A stretch of DNA of 64,000 bases from Campylobacter showae CSUNSWCD (GTDB lineage: Bacteria; Campylobacterota; Campylobacteria; Campylobacterales; Campylobacteraceae). Below are positions 8,848-18,565 of this stretch, piece by piece. A model generated the notes under the pieces. It saw only the letters and a program-made list of their open reading frames with translations. It ran no database searches and was not told the DNA's origin. Made by a program: the position numbers and the translations under genes. The stretch spans positions 62,001-126,000 of the forward strand of contig NZ_AMZQ01000002.1 of assembly GCF_000313615.1 (NCBI RefSeq), written 5' to 3'. Position 1 is the first letter of the stretch. Each line of letters opens with the position of its first letter.

Positions 8848-10355
8848 TATTTGAAAATCAATTAGAAATACAAAGATTAGAGACGGCAAACGAACTAAGA
8901 AGCGCGGGCGTAAATCCCTATCCGCATTTTTTACGCCGCGATATGGATATAACTAAATTTAGACTCAAATTTAAACATATAATAGACACCGAAGAGAAGA
9001 GCGCCGAAGGTCAGCTAGTAAGCATTGCCGGGCGCATAAAGCTCATCAGGGATGCGGGCAAGGCGATATTTGCCAACATCGAAGACGAGGACGGCAATAT
9101 TCAAATTTACTTTAGCAACAAGACGCTTGATCCTGATTGGTTTAAGGTCGTAAAGAAAAATATCGAAGTAGGCGACATCATATATGTGCGCGGATATGCC
9201 TTCGTCACGCGAACAGGCGAATTTTCTATGCACGTTAGCGAACTTACTTTGGCATCAAAGGCTATTTCGCCGCTTCCGGAGAAATTCCACGGACTAACGG
9301 ATATCGAGACTAGATACCGCCAAAGATATCTTGATATGATAATGAACCCCGAGGTTAGGGCTGATTTTAAACGCCGCTCGGTTATCGTTAGCACGATTCG
9401 CAGATTTTTCGAGGATAAGGGCTTTTTAGAGGTTGAAACTCCAATGCTTCACCCAATAGCTGGCGGCGCAAATGCAAAACCATTTGTGACATTTCACAAC
9501 GCTCTTGGAGTTGAGAGATACCTAAGGATCGCACCTGAGCTATATCTAAAACGCCTTATAGTTGGCGGTTTTGAAGCTGTTTATGAGATGAATAGAAACT
9601 TCAGAAATGAGGGTATGGACCTAACCCACAACCCTGAATTTACAAGCATAGAGTTTTACTGGGCATACCACAACTACCACGATCTAATGGGCATCACAGA
9701 GGATTTATTTAATGTCATTTTAGACAAGCTAGATATGGAAAAAGTGATACATTTTGACGGCATGGAAATTGATTTTAGTAAGCCATTTAAGCGCATAAGC
9801 TACAAAAAAGCCCTAGTTGAGATAGGCGGACTTGCTGAGGATGTCGTAAGTGATAAAGCTAAAATTTTAGCAAAACTAAGAGCTGACGGCTTTGAGGCAA
9901 ACGAGAAGCTTGACCTTGGACACTTACAGGCTGAACTCTTTGACAACTACGTAGAGAGCAAGCTCATCCATCCAACTTTTGTCATAGACTATCCGATCTC
10001 TATTAGCCCACTTTCAAGAAGAAGCGACACAAATCCTGATGTGGCAGAGAGATTTGAGCTATTTATCGCTGGTAGAGAGCTAGCAAATGGCTTTAACGAG
10101 CTAAATGATCCGATCGATCAATACAACCGCTTTAAGGCTCAAATCGACGCTAAAAACGCAGGCGATGACGAGGCTCACGAGATGGACGAGGACTATGTAA
10201 AAGCCCTAGGATACGGCATGCCACCAGTTGCAGGCGAAGGCATAGGCATCGATAGACTTGTTATGCTTTTAACAGATAAAAAATCAATACGCGACGTTGT
10301 CCTCTTCCCAGCGATGAGGCCACTAAAAACTGAGACAAAGGAGAACGAAAAATGA
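8844..10355 (+). CDS. lysS: lysyl-tRNA synthetase, class II; mosaic gene
   Basis: 503 residues; starts with GTG overlapping the fur stop. N-terminal OB-fold anticodon domain ([21 protein letters not shown]), then class II motif 2 ([36 protein letters not shown]) and motif 3 ([24 protein letters not shown]). Codon use changes inside the gene: before about 9,440 the six prolines use CCG, CCC or CCT; afterwards most of about fourteen use CCA. This points to replacement of the 3' part, together with glyA, by homologous recombination from a related, more AT-rich donor. The protein appears intact. The stop overlaps the glyA start (ATGA). Confidence 0.95.
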   Translation: MIFENQLEIQRLETANELRSAGVNPYPHFLRRDMDITKFRLKFKHIIDTEEKSAEGQLVSIAGRIKLIRDAGKAIFANIEDEDGNIQIYFSNKTLDPDWFKVVKKNIEVGDIIYVRGYAFVTRTGEFSMHVSELTLASKAISPLPEKFHGLTDIETRYRQRYLDMIMNPEVRADFKRRSVIVSTIRRFFEDKGFLEVETPMLHPIAGGANAKPFVTFHNALGVERYLRIAPELYLKRLIVGGFEAVYEMNRNFRNEGMDLTHNPEFTSIEFYWAYHNYHDLMGITEDLFNVILDKLDMEKVIHFDGMEIDFSKPFKRISYKKALVEIGGLAEDVVSDKAKILAKLRADGFEANEKLDLGHLQAELFDNYVESKLIHPTFVIDYPISISPLSRRSDTNPDVAERFELFIAGRELANGFNELNDPIDQYNRFKAQIDAKNAGDDEAHEMDEDYVKALGYGMPPVAGEGIGIDRLVMLLTDKKSIRDVVLFPAMRPLKTETKENEK

Positions 10356-11596
10356 GTTTGCAAAGCTACGATAAAGATATTTACGACCTAGTAAATTTAG
10401 AGTTAAAACGCCAGTGTGATCACCTTGAGATGATTGCTAGCGAAAATTTCACATATCCAGATGTTATGGAGGTGATGGGCTCAATCCTAACAAACAAATA
10501 CGCCGAAGGCTACCCTGGTAAGAGATATTATGGTGGCTGCGAATTTGTCGATGAGATCGAGCAGATCGCTATCGATAGATGTAAAGAGCTTTTTGGATGT
10601 GAATTTGCAAACGTTCAGCCAAACTCAGGCTCTCAGGCAAACCAAGGCGTTTACGGAGCTTTGCTTAACCCAGGCGATAAAATTTTAGGCATGGATCTAA
10701 GCCACGGCGGACACCTAACTCACGGCGCAAAGGTAAGCAGCTCTGGCAAGATGTATGAGAGCTTCTTTTATGGCGTAGAGCTTGACGGTCGCATAAACTA
10801 CGATAGAGTTATGGATATCGCAAAGATAGTAAAACCAAAGATGATCGTTTGTGGCGCTAGCGCATACACAAGAGAGATCGAGTTTAAGAAATTTAGAGAG
10901 ATAGCTGACGCTGTTGGTGCGATACTCTTTGCAGACGTTGCTCACATCGCTGGCCTTGTAGTAGCCGGTGAGCATCAAAATCCTTTCCCACACTGCGACG
11001 TCGTAAGCTCAACTACGCATAAAACTCTAAGAGGTCCAAGAGGCGGCATCATCATGACAAATAACGAAGAGTACGCTAAAAAGATAAACTCTTCTATCTT
11101 CCCAGGCATCCAAGGCGGGCCACTAGTTCACGTCATCGCTGCAAAGGCAGTTGGCTTTAAACACAACCTTAGCCCTGAGTGGAAAATTTATGCTAAACAA
11201 GTAAAAGCAAACGCTAAAAAACTTGGCGAAGTGCTAATTAGCAGAGGCTTTGATCTAGTAAGTGGCGGCACTGATAACCACCTAATCTTAATGAGCTTCT
11301 TAAATCGCGAATTTAGTGGAAAAGACGCTGATATCGCGCTAGGAAATGCTGGCATAACAGTAAATAAAAACACAGTTCCAGGCGAGACACGAAGTCCGTT
11401 TATCACAAGCGGCATACGTGTAGGTAGCCCAGCTCTTACAGCGCGCGGCATGAAAGAGGCTGAATTTGAGCTAATAGCAAACAAGATAGCCGACGTGCTA
11501 AGCGATATCAACAACACCTCTTTGCAAGAGAAGATCAATGGCGAGCTAAAAGAGCTAGCTCATAAATTTATAATCTACGATAAAGCGACTTATTGA
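10352..11596 (+). CDS. glyA: serine hydroxymethyltransferase
   Basis: PLP enzyme that interconverts serine and glycine and supplies one-carbon units. 414 residues, a usual length. Visible signatures: [47 protein letters not shown], and the PLP-lysine region [18 protein letters not shown] with the conserved lysine. Codon use (CCA and ACA preferred) matches the 3' half of lysS and differs from the following gene, so it lies fully inside the proposed imported segment. It is translationally coupled to lysS. Confidence 0.96.
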   Translation: MSLQSYDKDIYDLVNLELKRQCDHLEMIASENFTYPDVMEVMGSILTNKYAEGYPGKRYYGGCEFVDEIEQIAIDRCKELFGCEFANVQPNSGSQANQGVYGALLNPGDKILGMDLSHGGHLTHGAKVSSSGKMYESFFYGVELDGRINYDRVMDIAKIVKPKMIVCGASAYTREIEFKKFREIADAVGAILFADVAHIAGLVVAGEHQNPFPHCDVVSSTTHKTLRGPRGGIIMTNNEEYAKKINSSIFPGIQGGPLVHVIAAKAVGFKHNLSPEWKIYAKQVKANAKKLGEVLISRGFDLVSGGTDNHLILMSFLNREFSGKDADIALGNAGITVNKNTVPGETRSPFITSGIRVGSPALTARGMKEAEFELIANKIADVLSDINNTSLQEKINGELKELAHKFIIYDKATY

Positions 11597-11604
11597 TGCA
11601 TAGT

Positions 11605-12138
11605 ATGGACACTGCGCTAATTAAAATGAACACGAGCCACTACTGGATCAAACGCGATAGTATCGTAAGCAAGATCGAGTATAAGGGGCGGACGTTTTTT
11701 AATAAATTTGAGCTCATAAACGAGCCTCTAAGCTATCAGGCAATCAAAGACCACAACGAGGGCAAGATCACGGTCGCGCACTCGCTGATACTACCTGGCG
11801 ACAAGGTAGAAAATATCGTCTTTGATTACAATGGTAGGATGCCCGAGCGCTTTTGGCATAGAACCCAACTTTTGCTCCGCGAGGAAGGATTTTTAAATTT
11901 TACAGCCTATGAGAGTAAAACGCCGGGACACCTGCATCTTTACGTGCACAAGGGGCATACAACGCTAAACGAAGGCTGTCAGATTGCAAATAAGCTATCT
12001 ATGCTACTTAGTTCGCGTCTAGCAAAAGAGTGGAGAGTGTTTCCTGCGATGGAACTGCCAAAAGAATTTAATATTTTGACCTTGCCATACAAGGTTTATC
12101 AAAAAGAGCGCGGCGCAAGCTGGTCTAAACATATGTAA
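11605..12138 (+). CDS. DUF1882-type conserved protein
   Basis: 178 residues from the ATG at 11605; the frame is open upstream to a TTG at 11593 and an ATG at 11596 that overlap the glyA stop, so the exact start is uncertain. No signal or membrane segment. The protein has a histidine-rich middle ([19 protein letters not shown]) and a conserved C-terminal [16 protein letters not shown]. It follows glyA in C. jejuni as well, where the family is annotated as DUF1882 of unknown function. Base use returns to that of the surrounding genome, which marks the right edge of the lysS-glyA segment. Confidence 0.75.
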   Translation: MDTALIKMNTSHYWIKRDSIVSKIEYKGRTFFNKFELINEPLSYQAIKDHNEGKITVAHSLILPGDKVENIVFDYNGRMPERFWHRTQLLLREEGFLNFTAYESKTPGHLHLYVHKGHTTLNEGCQIANKLSMLLSSRLAKEWRVFPAMELPKEFNILTLPYKVYQKERGASWSKHM

Positions 12139-12147
12139 GGAGTAAAA

Positions 12148-13089
12148 ATGGAGTATAATGAGCTAAGAGACATCATGCTTGATAACAACGAGGATAAAAA
12201 GAGCAGAAACATTAAGAGGATTCTTATCCTTGTGGCTGTTTTTGTTATTATATTTTTGGCCGTCCTCATCGTGATGAAATTTTTAAATTCAACTGAAACG
12301 AGTGATCAGGTTGCGCAAACCGACTCTAGAATGGTTTTACCGCCTGAACCTGATAATACGCGAAGTATCCCGCAACAAGTGAACGTGCCTACTACGCCGC
12401 CTAGCGAGCCTACGCCGCAAATAGCGGAAAGTAACGTCCCTCCAGTTGCTCCGCCTCCAGCATCCGAGCCTCAGGCGCAGCAGCCAAATCCTGCCTTTGA
12501 GCAGGTGCCTATAGTGCCTGAAAATAAAGGTCAAGATAGCTTTGAGGATATGGTAAAAGCGCTTAAGGAAAAAGAGGATAAAAAGCAGCAGGATGCAAGC
12601 ATGGCTGCGCCTGCCCCGACCGAGCCATCAACCATACATGGAGCCTTAAAGCAAAATGATACGCCGAGCACTCAACCAAGTGAACAAAAAGCTGAGCCTA
12701 AGCAGCACGTAAACGTAGTAAAACAAAAAGAACCTAAGCAAGAAAAAGTTACAAAACAGCCTAAAAATGATGCGACTAAAGACAAACAAGCTAAAGAAAA
12801 AACCGCAAAACAAAAGCCTGTCAAACAAGCTCCTGCAGCTAGCGGCGGCGATGCTCACAGCGGTAGTTACGTGCAAGTTTTCGCCGTTAAACACTTTAAT
12901 GAAAAAGCGCCTGAGCTTGGCAAACTAAAAGCCGCAGGATACGCCTATAAGCTATATAGGACGAACGTAAACGGTAACGAAATCATCAAGGTGCTAGTTG
13001 GACCTTATAGCGGCGAGCAGTTAAAAAGCGAGCTTGCCAAAATCAAGCAAAGCGCGGCTCCAAACGCCTTTATCGTAAATATAAAATGA
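12148..13089 (+). CDS. SPOR-domain membrane protein
   Basis: 313 residues in three parts: a short cytoplasmic start with one membrane helix at about 25-44 (ILILVAVFVIIFLAVLIVM), a long low-complexity linker rich in Pro, Gln, Glu and Lys (about 50-235), and a C-terminal SPOR domain beginning at GSYVQVFAVKHFNEKA. SPOR domains bind denuded peptidoglycan at division sites, so a septal role is likely. Good RBS (AAGGAG) eight bases before the ATG. The gene overlaps aroE at the ATGA, and the same neighbour pair is found in C. jejuni. Confidence 0.87.
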   Translation: MEYNELRDIMLDNNEDKKSRNIKRILILVAVFVIIFLAVLIVMKFLNSTETSDQVAQTDSRMVLPPEPDNTRSIPQQVNVPTTPPSEPTPQIAESNVPPVAPPPASEPQAQQPNPAFEQVPIVPENKGQDSFEDMVKALKEKEDKKQQDASMAAPAPTEPSTIHGALKQNDTPSTQPSEQKAEPKQHVNVVKQKEPKQEKVTKQPKNDATKDKQAKEKTAKQKPVKQAPAASGGDAHSGSYVQVFAVKHFNEKAPELGKLKAAGYAYKLYRTNVNGNEIIKVLVGPYSGEQLKSELAKIKQSAAPNAFIVNIK

Positions 13090-13901
13090 TGGTTTTTGCC
13101 GTTTTTGGCAACCCTATATCCCACTCCGTTTCGCCGAGACTACACAATCTAGCTCTCGGCGAGCTCGGTCTATCTCGCGAAGCCTTCTATACTCGCTACG
13201 AGCTAGCAGATGGCTCACAACTCATCTCTAAATTTAAAGAACTAAAATTAAGCGGCGCAAACGTCACAGTACCTCACAAAGAAGCCGCGCTCGCGCAGTG
13301 CGACGTCCTAGACGAAGCGGCTATAAAAATCGGCTCCGTAAATACTCTCGTCTCTCGCAGCGATAAAATTTACGGCTACAATACTGATGCGCCGGGATTT
13401 TTGCGAGCGATAGAACATTTTGGGCAGATAAATTCAGCTCTGGTTTTGGGTGCCGGCGGGACGGCTAGAGCGGTCGCATATGCGCTAAAAAGCCGCGGCG
13501 TGCGAGTTTGCGTGCTAAATAGAAGCGAGGAGAGGCTAGCAAATTTTGCCGAATTTGAAAGATTTAGCTGGGCAGATTTCGGCAAATTTAATGGCGGCAA
13601 ATTTGACTTCGTCATAAACACAACCTCGGCAGGACTAAAAGACGAAAATTTGCCTGCACCGATCGAGATTTTGCGCCCGATTTTTGATGAAAGCAAATTT
13701 GCCTTTGACGTTATTTACGGCAAAAAAACGCCTTTTTTAAATTTAGCCGCCGCTAGCGGGCTCGCGCATAAAGACGGCGCTGAGATGCTACTTTTTCAGG
13801 CGGTTTTAGCGTTAAATTTATTTTTCGAGGGATCGCTTGACGAGGCCAAAATTGAGGCCTCGATGCGAAAAGCACTCTATTTATCGGCTTCTTCTAGATA
13901 A
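13086..13901 (+). CDS. aroE: shikimate dehydrogenase
   Basis: Reduces 3-dehydroshikimate with NADPH in aromatic amino acid synthesis. 271 residues. Signatures: VFGNPISHSVSPRLHN at the N-terminus (shikimate binding), GANVTVPHKEAALAQCD with the catalytic lysine, NTDAPGF, and the nucleotide-binding loop VLGAGGTARAVAYAL followed by VCVLNRSEERL. The first ATG overlaps the previous stop; a second ATG follows at 13089. The 3' end overlaps the convergent pyk gene by 25 bases, leaving no space for a terminator between them. Confidence 0.95.
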   Translation: MMVFAVFGNPISHSVSPRLHNLALGELGLSREAFYTRYELADGSQLISKFKELKLSGANVTVPHKEAALAQCDVLDEAAIKIGSVNTLVSRSDKIYGYNTDAPGFLRAIEHFGQINSALVLGAGGTARAVAYALKSRGVRVCVLNRSEERLANFAEFERFSWADFGKFNGGKFDFVINTTSAGLKDENLPAPIEILRPIFDESKFAFDVIYGKKTPFLNLAAASGLAHKDGAEMLLFQAVLALNLFFEGSLDEAKIEASMRKALYLSASSR

Positions 13902-15331
13902 TAATCTATCTGAGCTTTTCTTAAAATCCTGATCAGGTCCGAGCTGCCCGCCACTCCCGTCGGATAGCCAGCCGTCATGATGTAGCTTTTGTCGTCTTTT
14001 ATGTAGCCTTTTTCGACTGCGGCTTTGATCGATTTGGCCATGAGCGTGTGCAGTCTTTCTTCTTTTTCTATCACGAATGCCGCTGTTATGCCCCAGCAAA
14101 GAGTGAGCCTATATGCGGCCTGCTCGTTGTGCGCTATGGCGATGATATCTATATCGGTGCGGTATCTGGCCAGTTTTGCTGCCGAGCCGCCCGATGAGGT
14201 TAGCGCGATTATGCCGTCTACTTTTAGTGCAGAGGCGAGCCTAGCTGTGCTAGACGCCATCATATCGGTATCGTCGTAGCGGGCAAAATCAAATTTGTTA
14301 AAAGGGTAAATTTGCTGCGTTTGGATTATAGTATTGCTCATCGCTTCTACGACGGCGACCGGGTTTATGCCGACCGCGCTTTCTTCGCTTAGCATGACCA
14401 CGTCGGTACCGTCTAGTACGGCGTTTGCCACGTCGCTAATCTCGGCTCTAGTAGCTGTTTCGTGCTCAGCCATGCTTAGCATCATCTGCGTAGCCGTGAT
14501 GACTGGCTTGACGGCTTCGTTTGCTTTTTTGATGATGAGCTTTTGGATTGTCGGCACCTTATAGTAGGGCACCTCGATACCTAGATCTCCGCGAGCGACC
14601 ATCACGCCGTCGCTGGCCTCGATGATCTCGTCGATATTTTCCACTGCGTCAAATTTTTCTATTTTGGCGTAAATTTGAGCTTTGGAGCCAAAGCCCTTTA
14701 GTATCTCTCTAGCTTTTCTTATGTCGTTTGCGTTTTGAACGAAAGAGATCGCGACGAAATGAACGCCGTTTTTGGCGCCAAATTCCAAATCCTTTAAATC
14801 TTTAGGCGTGATAACCTCGATATTAAGCTTGGTGTTTGGGAAATTTACGCCTTTGTTCGAGCGGAGTATCCCGTCGTTTTCCACTACGGCTTCTACTTTT
14901 TGGGCGCTTGCATTTACGATCTTAGCGCGGATTTGTCCGTCACATAGATATATGTACTCGCCCATCTTTAGCGCGGCTAAAATTTGAGGCTGATTTATGC
15001 AAAGCTTATAGTGATTTTCGTCTATTTGCTCGCCGATTATTTCATCTTTTACGAAGATTAGCGTATCGCCGATTTTTAGTTTAAATTCGCTTCTATCTAG
15101 CTTGCCGACTCTTATTTTAGGGCCGCAGATATCCTGAAATATGCCTATTTTTCGCCCGAGTTTCGCCTCTACTTGCCTGATTTTATCTATGTTGGATTTA
15201 TGGTATTCGTGCGTGCCGTGGCTGAAATTTAGCCTAAAAGCATTGACTCCGGCTAAGACTAATTGCTCCATAACCTCTATGGATTCGCTGGCCGGTCCGA
15301 CCGTGGCTAGGATTTTGGTTTTTTTATTCAT
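13877..15331 (-). CDS. pyk: pyruvate kinase
   Basis: Last step of glycolysis, phosphoenolpyruvate plus ADP to pyruvate plus ATP. 484 residues. Signatures: KILATVGPASESIEVMEQLV, VNAFRLNFSHGTHEYH, QDICGPKIRVG, YAKIEKFDAVENIDEIIEASDGVMVARGD with the catalytic lysine, and PVITATQMMLSM. The C-terminal regulatory domain is present. Campylobacter generally lack phosphofructokinase, so the enzyme probably serves other routes. The start is a normal ATG; the gene ends inside the convergent aroE gene. Confidence 0.96.
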   Translation of the reverse strand: MNKKTKILATVGPASESIEVMEQLVLAGVNAFRLNFSHGTHEYHKSNIDKIRQVEAKLGRKIGIFQDICGPKIRVGKLDRSEFKLKIGDTLIFVKDEIIGEQIDENHYKLCINQPQILAALKMGEYIYLCDGQIRAKIVNASAQKVEAVVENDGILRSNKGVNFPNTKLNIEVITPKDLKDLEFGAKNGVHFVAISFVQNANDIRKAREILKGFGSKAQIYAKIEKFDAVENIDEIIEASDGVMVARGDLGIEVPYYKVPTIQKLIIKKANEAVKPVITATQMMLSMAEHETATRAEISDVANAVLDGTDVVMLSEESAVGINPVAVVEAMSNTIIQTQQIYPFNKFDFARYDDTDMMASSTARLASALKVDGIIALTSSGGSAAKLARYRTDIDIIAIAHNEQAAYRLTLCWGITAAFVIEKEERLHTLMAKSIKAAVEKGYIKDDKSYIMTAGYPTGVAGSSDLIRILRKAQIDYYLEEADK

Positions 15332-15378
15332 GGATACCCCTTTTCGCGCAATTTTACCAAATTTTTAAAAAAAATAAG

Positions 15379-15384
15379 TATAAT
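15379..15384 (+). promoter_or_regulatory. -10 box of the dctP-type gene
   Basis: TATAAT with an A/T-rich run upstream, 27 bases before the start and followed by a strong RBS (AAGGAG). Confidence 0.6.
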
Positions 15385-15410
15385 CGGCCAATTTATTTTA
15401 AGGAGCAAAA

Positions 15411-16466
15411 ATGAAAAAGTTTTTAGCGGTTTTGGCTGCTTTCGGTTTAGCGCTAGGCGCGAACGCGGCAGACAAAACCTATAAGCTAAAGCTAGCCAGC
15501 ACCTGGGAGAGCACGACTCCGGTTTTGGGCGACGCAGCGAAAGAATTTAAACGCGTAGTAGAGACGCTAAGCGATGGCAGGCTAGAGGTGAGGATAGACT
15601 ATCCGTCTAAGCATAAGGCGCCGTTTGGTATCCTAGATTTCGTAAAAGGCGGCCAGTACGATATCGGCTACACGGCGTCTTACTACTACAAGGGCAAGGA
15701 CGCAAATACTATGTTTTTTACCGCCGTACCTTTTGGTATGACCGCAACCGAGCTTCGCGCTTGGTATGAATTCGGCGGCGGCAAGCAGCTAGAGGAAAAA
15801 GTTTACGACAAATACAATATCAAAGTTTTCCTTGCGGGGGATACCGGCACGCAAATGGGCGGCTGGTTTAAAAAAGAGATCAAAAGTGTAGAGGATTTAA
15901 AGGGCCTAAAAATCAGGATCCCCGGCTTTGGCGGCGAGGTGATGGCGCGCGTGGGAGCGACGATAAACACGATCCCAACCGGCGAGCTATATATGGCGCT
16001 AGAGATGGGCACGATCGACTCGGTCGAGTGGGTAAGCCCTGCATTTGATATGGGTCTTGGCTTTCACAAGATCGCCAAATACTACTACACAGGCTGGCAA
16101 GAGCCGAGCGGTCAGACTCAGTTTTTCGTAAATAAAAAGACCTACGAGAATCTACCTGCCGACCTTCAGGCCGTGATCGAGGCCGCGGCTAACGAGGTAG
16201 CTAGCATGCTAAATAGCCGCTCGTTCTTTGATAACGCCGAGTACTGGGCGAAGATGAAAGCCGAGTATCCTGATATCGAGGTTCGCTCGTTCCCGCAGGA
16301 CGTTATGGACGCGCTTAGAAAAGCAAGCGACGAAATCCTAGACGAAGAGGCGGCAAAAGATCCGCTATTTAAGGAGATTTTGGACTCTCAAAGAGCGTTT
16401 TTGGCTAAAGCTCGCGAGTGGACGAAGATTTCCGAGTTCTCATATATCCAAAAAACTACGAAATAA
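15411..16466 (+). CDS. TRAP transporter solute-binding protein, DctP family
   Basis: 351 residues with a cleavable Sec signal (MKKFLAVLAAFGLALGANAA). The mature part has the DctP hallmarks: YKLKLASTWESTTPV, DIGYTASYYYKGKD, EEIKSVEDLKGLKIRIPGFGGEV and GATINTIPTGELYMALEMGTIDSVEW, with the conserved arginine of the carboxylate site in LKIRIPG. It carries a ligand, probably an organic acid, in the periplasm to a QM permease. No permease gene is next to it; the only TRAP permease pair in the window is about 31 kb away and lacks a binding protein. It has its own promoter and terminator. Confidence 0.9.
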   Translation: MKKFLAVLAAFGLALGANAADKTYKLKLASTWESTTPVLGDAAKEFKRVVETLSDGRLEVRIDYPSKHKAPFGILDFVKGGQYDIGYTASYYYKGKDANTMFFTAVPFGMTATELRAWYEFGGGKQLEEKVYDKYNIKVFLAGDTGTQMGGWFKKEIKSVEDLKGLKIRIPGFGGEVMARVGATINTIPTGELYMALEMGTIDSVEWVSPAFDMGLGFHKIAKYYYTGWQEPSGQTQFFVNKKTYENLPADLQAVIEAAANEVASMLNSRSFFDNAEYWAKMKAEYPDIEVRSFPQDVMDALRKASDEILDEEAAKDPLFKEILDSQRAFLAKAREWTKISEFSYIQKTTK

Positions 16467-16492
16467 CTTCTATCGCTCATTTTGGGCGGCTT

Positions 16493-16528
16493 AAATTTAC
16501 GGCCTTCGGGTCGTAAATTTCTCTTTTT
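16493..16528 (+). terminator. terminator of the dctP-type gene, UUCG tetraloop
   Basis: A 12-base-pair stem (AAATTTACGGCC with GGTCGTAAATTT, one G-U pair) closes on a TTCG loop with the favoured C-G closing pair, and is followed by CTCTTTTT. This is a textbook intrinsic terminator 26 bases past the stop codon. The remaining gap to recR (to 16755) holds no gene, only several AAATTT words. Confidence 0.85.
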
Positions 16529-16755
16529 AAATTTTCTTTTTATTCTTTGTCGTGCTTGTAAAATTTGATTTTGGGGCTACGCGTCAAATTTGAGTCGTTG
16601 CAAATTTGACTAGCTTTGGCGGCGGGTTAAATTTGAAGCGGTTTGTCTGTTTGAAATGTGGCAAAAACTTGCTCGCCTAGTCTTAAATTTGAATTCGAGC
16701 TAATTTAAAAGGATACCGTTAAATTGATAAAAAGCTTCACGCGCTTGAGTTAAAT

Positions 16756-17328
16756 TTACAGCTCAGTCCTGCTATCAAGCGCCTTCATAAGCGATAGAAG
16801 GTCGATATTTTCGAGATTTACGCCGGTAGGTACACCTTGGGCTATCTTGCTAAATTTAACGCCCATATCGCTTAGCTTATCCTCGATAAAAACCATCACC
16901 GCGTCGCTGCTAAGCCCCGGCGTTAGTGCAAAAATAATCTCGGTTACACCGTTTTGGCGGATGATCGCGCGTAGTTTTTCGGTTTGTTCGGGAGTTATCT
17001 CTTCAAGCACGAAGTAGCGTCCGCGGTAGATCGCACTTTGTTCGAAAACTAGGATGTCTTTTGGGCTTTCTACGACGGCCAGTAGCTCCTTATCTCGCGT
17101 TTCGTCGCTGCAAATGTCGCAAATTTCATCTTCGCTAAGCCCACCGCAAATTTGACATTTACCCGTAAATCTCACTGCGTCCTCGATGCTTTGAGCGAGC
17201 TTTAGTCCGCCGAAGCTATCCTTTAGGCATACGTGATAGGCGTAGCGCTGGGCGGACTTTTTGCCAACGCCCGGTAGCCGCTCAAAGGCCGCCACGAGTT
17301 CGTTAAATTTCTCAAGCCCTTTTTTCAA
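16756..17328 (-). CDS. recR: recombination mediator RecR
   Basis: 190 residues: helix-hairpin-helix at the N-terminus (FERLPGVGKKSAQRYAYHV), a four-cysteine zinc finger (CQICGGLSEDEICDIC), a Toprim domain (LLAVVESPKDILVFEQS) and the conserved C-terminal IAQGVPTGVNLENIDLLSL. RecR works with RecO to load RecA on gapped DNA. The gene overlaps racS by 17 bases and forms a minus-strand operon racR-racS-recR, the same set that is adjacent in C. jejuni. Confidence 0.95.
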   Translation of the reverse strand: MKKGLEKFNELVAAFERLPGVGKKSAQRYAYHVCLKDSFGGLKLAQSIEDAVRFTGKCQICGGLSEDEICDICSDETRDKELLAVVESPKDILVFEQSAIYRGRYFVLEEITPEQTEKLRAIIRQNGVTEIIFALTPGLSSDAVMVFIEDKLSDMGVKFSKIAQGVPTGVNLENIDLLSLMKALDSRTEL

Positions 17329-18565
17329 CGCTTTCCTTTGGATTGGTGCAAATTTTAAATGAGTGGAAGCCGTCCTCGTATGAGTATTTTAGACTAAATT
17401 TGTGCATACGGCAGATGTGGTCGATGATGTAAAGTCCTAGCCCCATGCCGCTGCTTTTACTGCCCTTTTCACGGATAAAGGCTTGCATGTAGTACTCGAT
17501 AGGATTTTGTAGCGGTTGGCCTAGGTTTCTCACGACGATACCGTCCGCGTCGCAGATAACCTGCGCTTTTTTATCGTCAGCGTATTTTAGGGCGTTATCT
17601 ATGAGATTTTTGATCGCGAGCGAAAAGAGCCCGAAATCCACGCGCAGCAAGATATCTCGGCGGATATCTACGCTCACTTTTTCTTCAAATTTATCGAGCA
17701 TCAGCATGTCGCGCGCTTGGTCAAGGATGTTTGAAAAGTATGACTCCTGATAGTTTAGCGCGTAGTTTTTGGATAGCAGCTGCTCGATCTTGCCAAACTC
17801 GTTTATGAGCATGTCAAGGCGCTCAAATATCGCTATCAAGCGCGTTTTGTGCGTAGAATTTTGCACCATCTCAGAGACTATGCGACCTTTGCCGATCGGC
17901 GTTTTTAGCTCGTGCATAATCGTGCGTAAAAACAGCTGCCTAGAGCGCAAAAGCTCCCTGATCTTGCTGGCTGCGGCGTCAAATTCTATCGCGACCTTGG
18001 CTATCTCGTCGTCGGAGTCGGGCTTGGCGATATTTACGTCCATGTTTCCCGCGCCAAATTTCCTGATATCAGAGCTTAGTTTTTTAAGCGGCATTAGCGA
18101 CTTCATTACCGAAACGTAAAGCGACACTAGAAGCGCCGTCGTGAGGATAAAACCCACCCAGATCGGATCGTTTATGTTTTTCGTATCGTCGCTTTCGAGC
18201 AAAATTTGAAACGAAGGATTTTTGATCTGTAGGTACAAACTATCCTGAAAAAGCAACGATTGAAATAGTCCTAGCTGCGTTTGCTTGGCAAAGACCGGTT
18301 TCCCGGAGCTTATGACGTTTGCGACGGTTTTGTCGCTTTTAACGTAGGTTAGTCCGAAATTTTTAAAATAGTTAGTCAAATCGCTAGGCGGATTTGACTT
18401 TTCGTATGAAGCGATGAGGTAGTTTATCGCGTTTAGCTGCTTGTTTTTTATCTTTTCTAGCGCGTTATCTAGCTGTATGCTCGCAAACGTGTAGAATAAG
18501 ATACAAACAAGCGAAAACGCCAGCGCGAAAACTACCGAAATCTTCGTGGTTAAGGAGTATCTCAT
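17312..18565 (-). CDS. racS: sensor histidine kinase RacS
   Basis: 417 residues. Two membrane segments (about 8-30 and 133-155) surround a periplasmic sensor region, followed by a HAMP-like linker, a dimerisation domain with the phospho-acceptor histidine in TIMHELKTPIGKG, and a catalytic domain with N box LIDNALKYAD and G boxes VRNLGQP and SGMGLGLYI. Named from the context: in C. jejuni racR-racS sit between dnaJ and recR, as here. That system is linked to growth temperature and to alternative electron-acceptor use. Its start overlaps the racR stop by four bases. Confidence 0.85.
   Translation of the reverse strand: MRYSLTTKISVVFALAFSLVCILFYTFASIQLDNALEKIKNKQLNAINYLIASYEKSNPPSDLTNYFKNFGLTYVKSDKTVANVISSGKPVFAKQTQLGLFQSLLFQDSLYLQIKNPSFQILLESDDTKNINDPIWVGFILTTALLVSLYVSVMKSLMPLKKLSSDIRKFGAGNMDVNIAKPDSDDEIAKVAIEFDAAASKIRELLRSRQLFLRTIMHELKTPIGKGRIVSEMVQNSTHKTRLIAIFERLDMLINEFGKIEQLLSKNYALNYQESYFSNILDQARDMLMLDKFEEKVSVDIRRDILLRVDFGLFSLAIKNLIDNALKYADDKKAQVICDADGIVVRNLGQPLQNPIEYYMQAFIREKGSKSSGMGLGLYIIDHICRMHKFSLKYSYEDGFHSFKICTNPKESVEKRA

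Noticed and set aside
13877-13901. Possible frameshift at the aroE/pyk junction because the genes overlap
   Set aside because: Both proteins end at their usual lengths, so it is a plain convergent overlap of stop regions.
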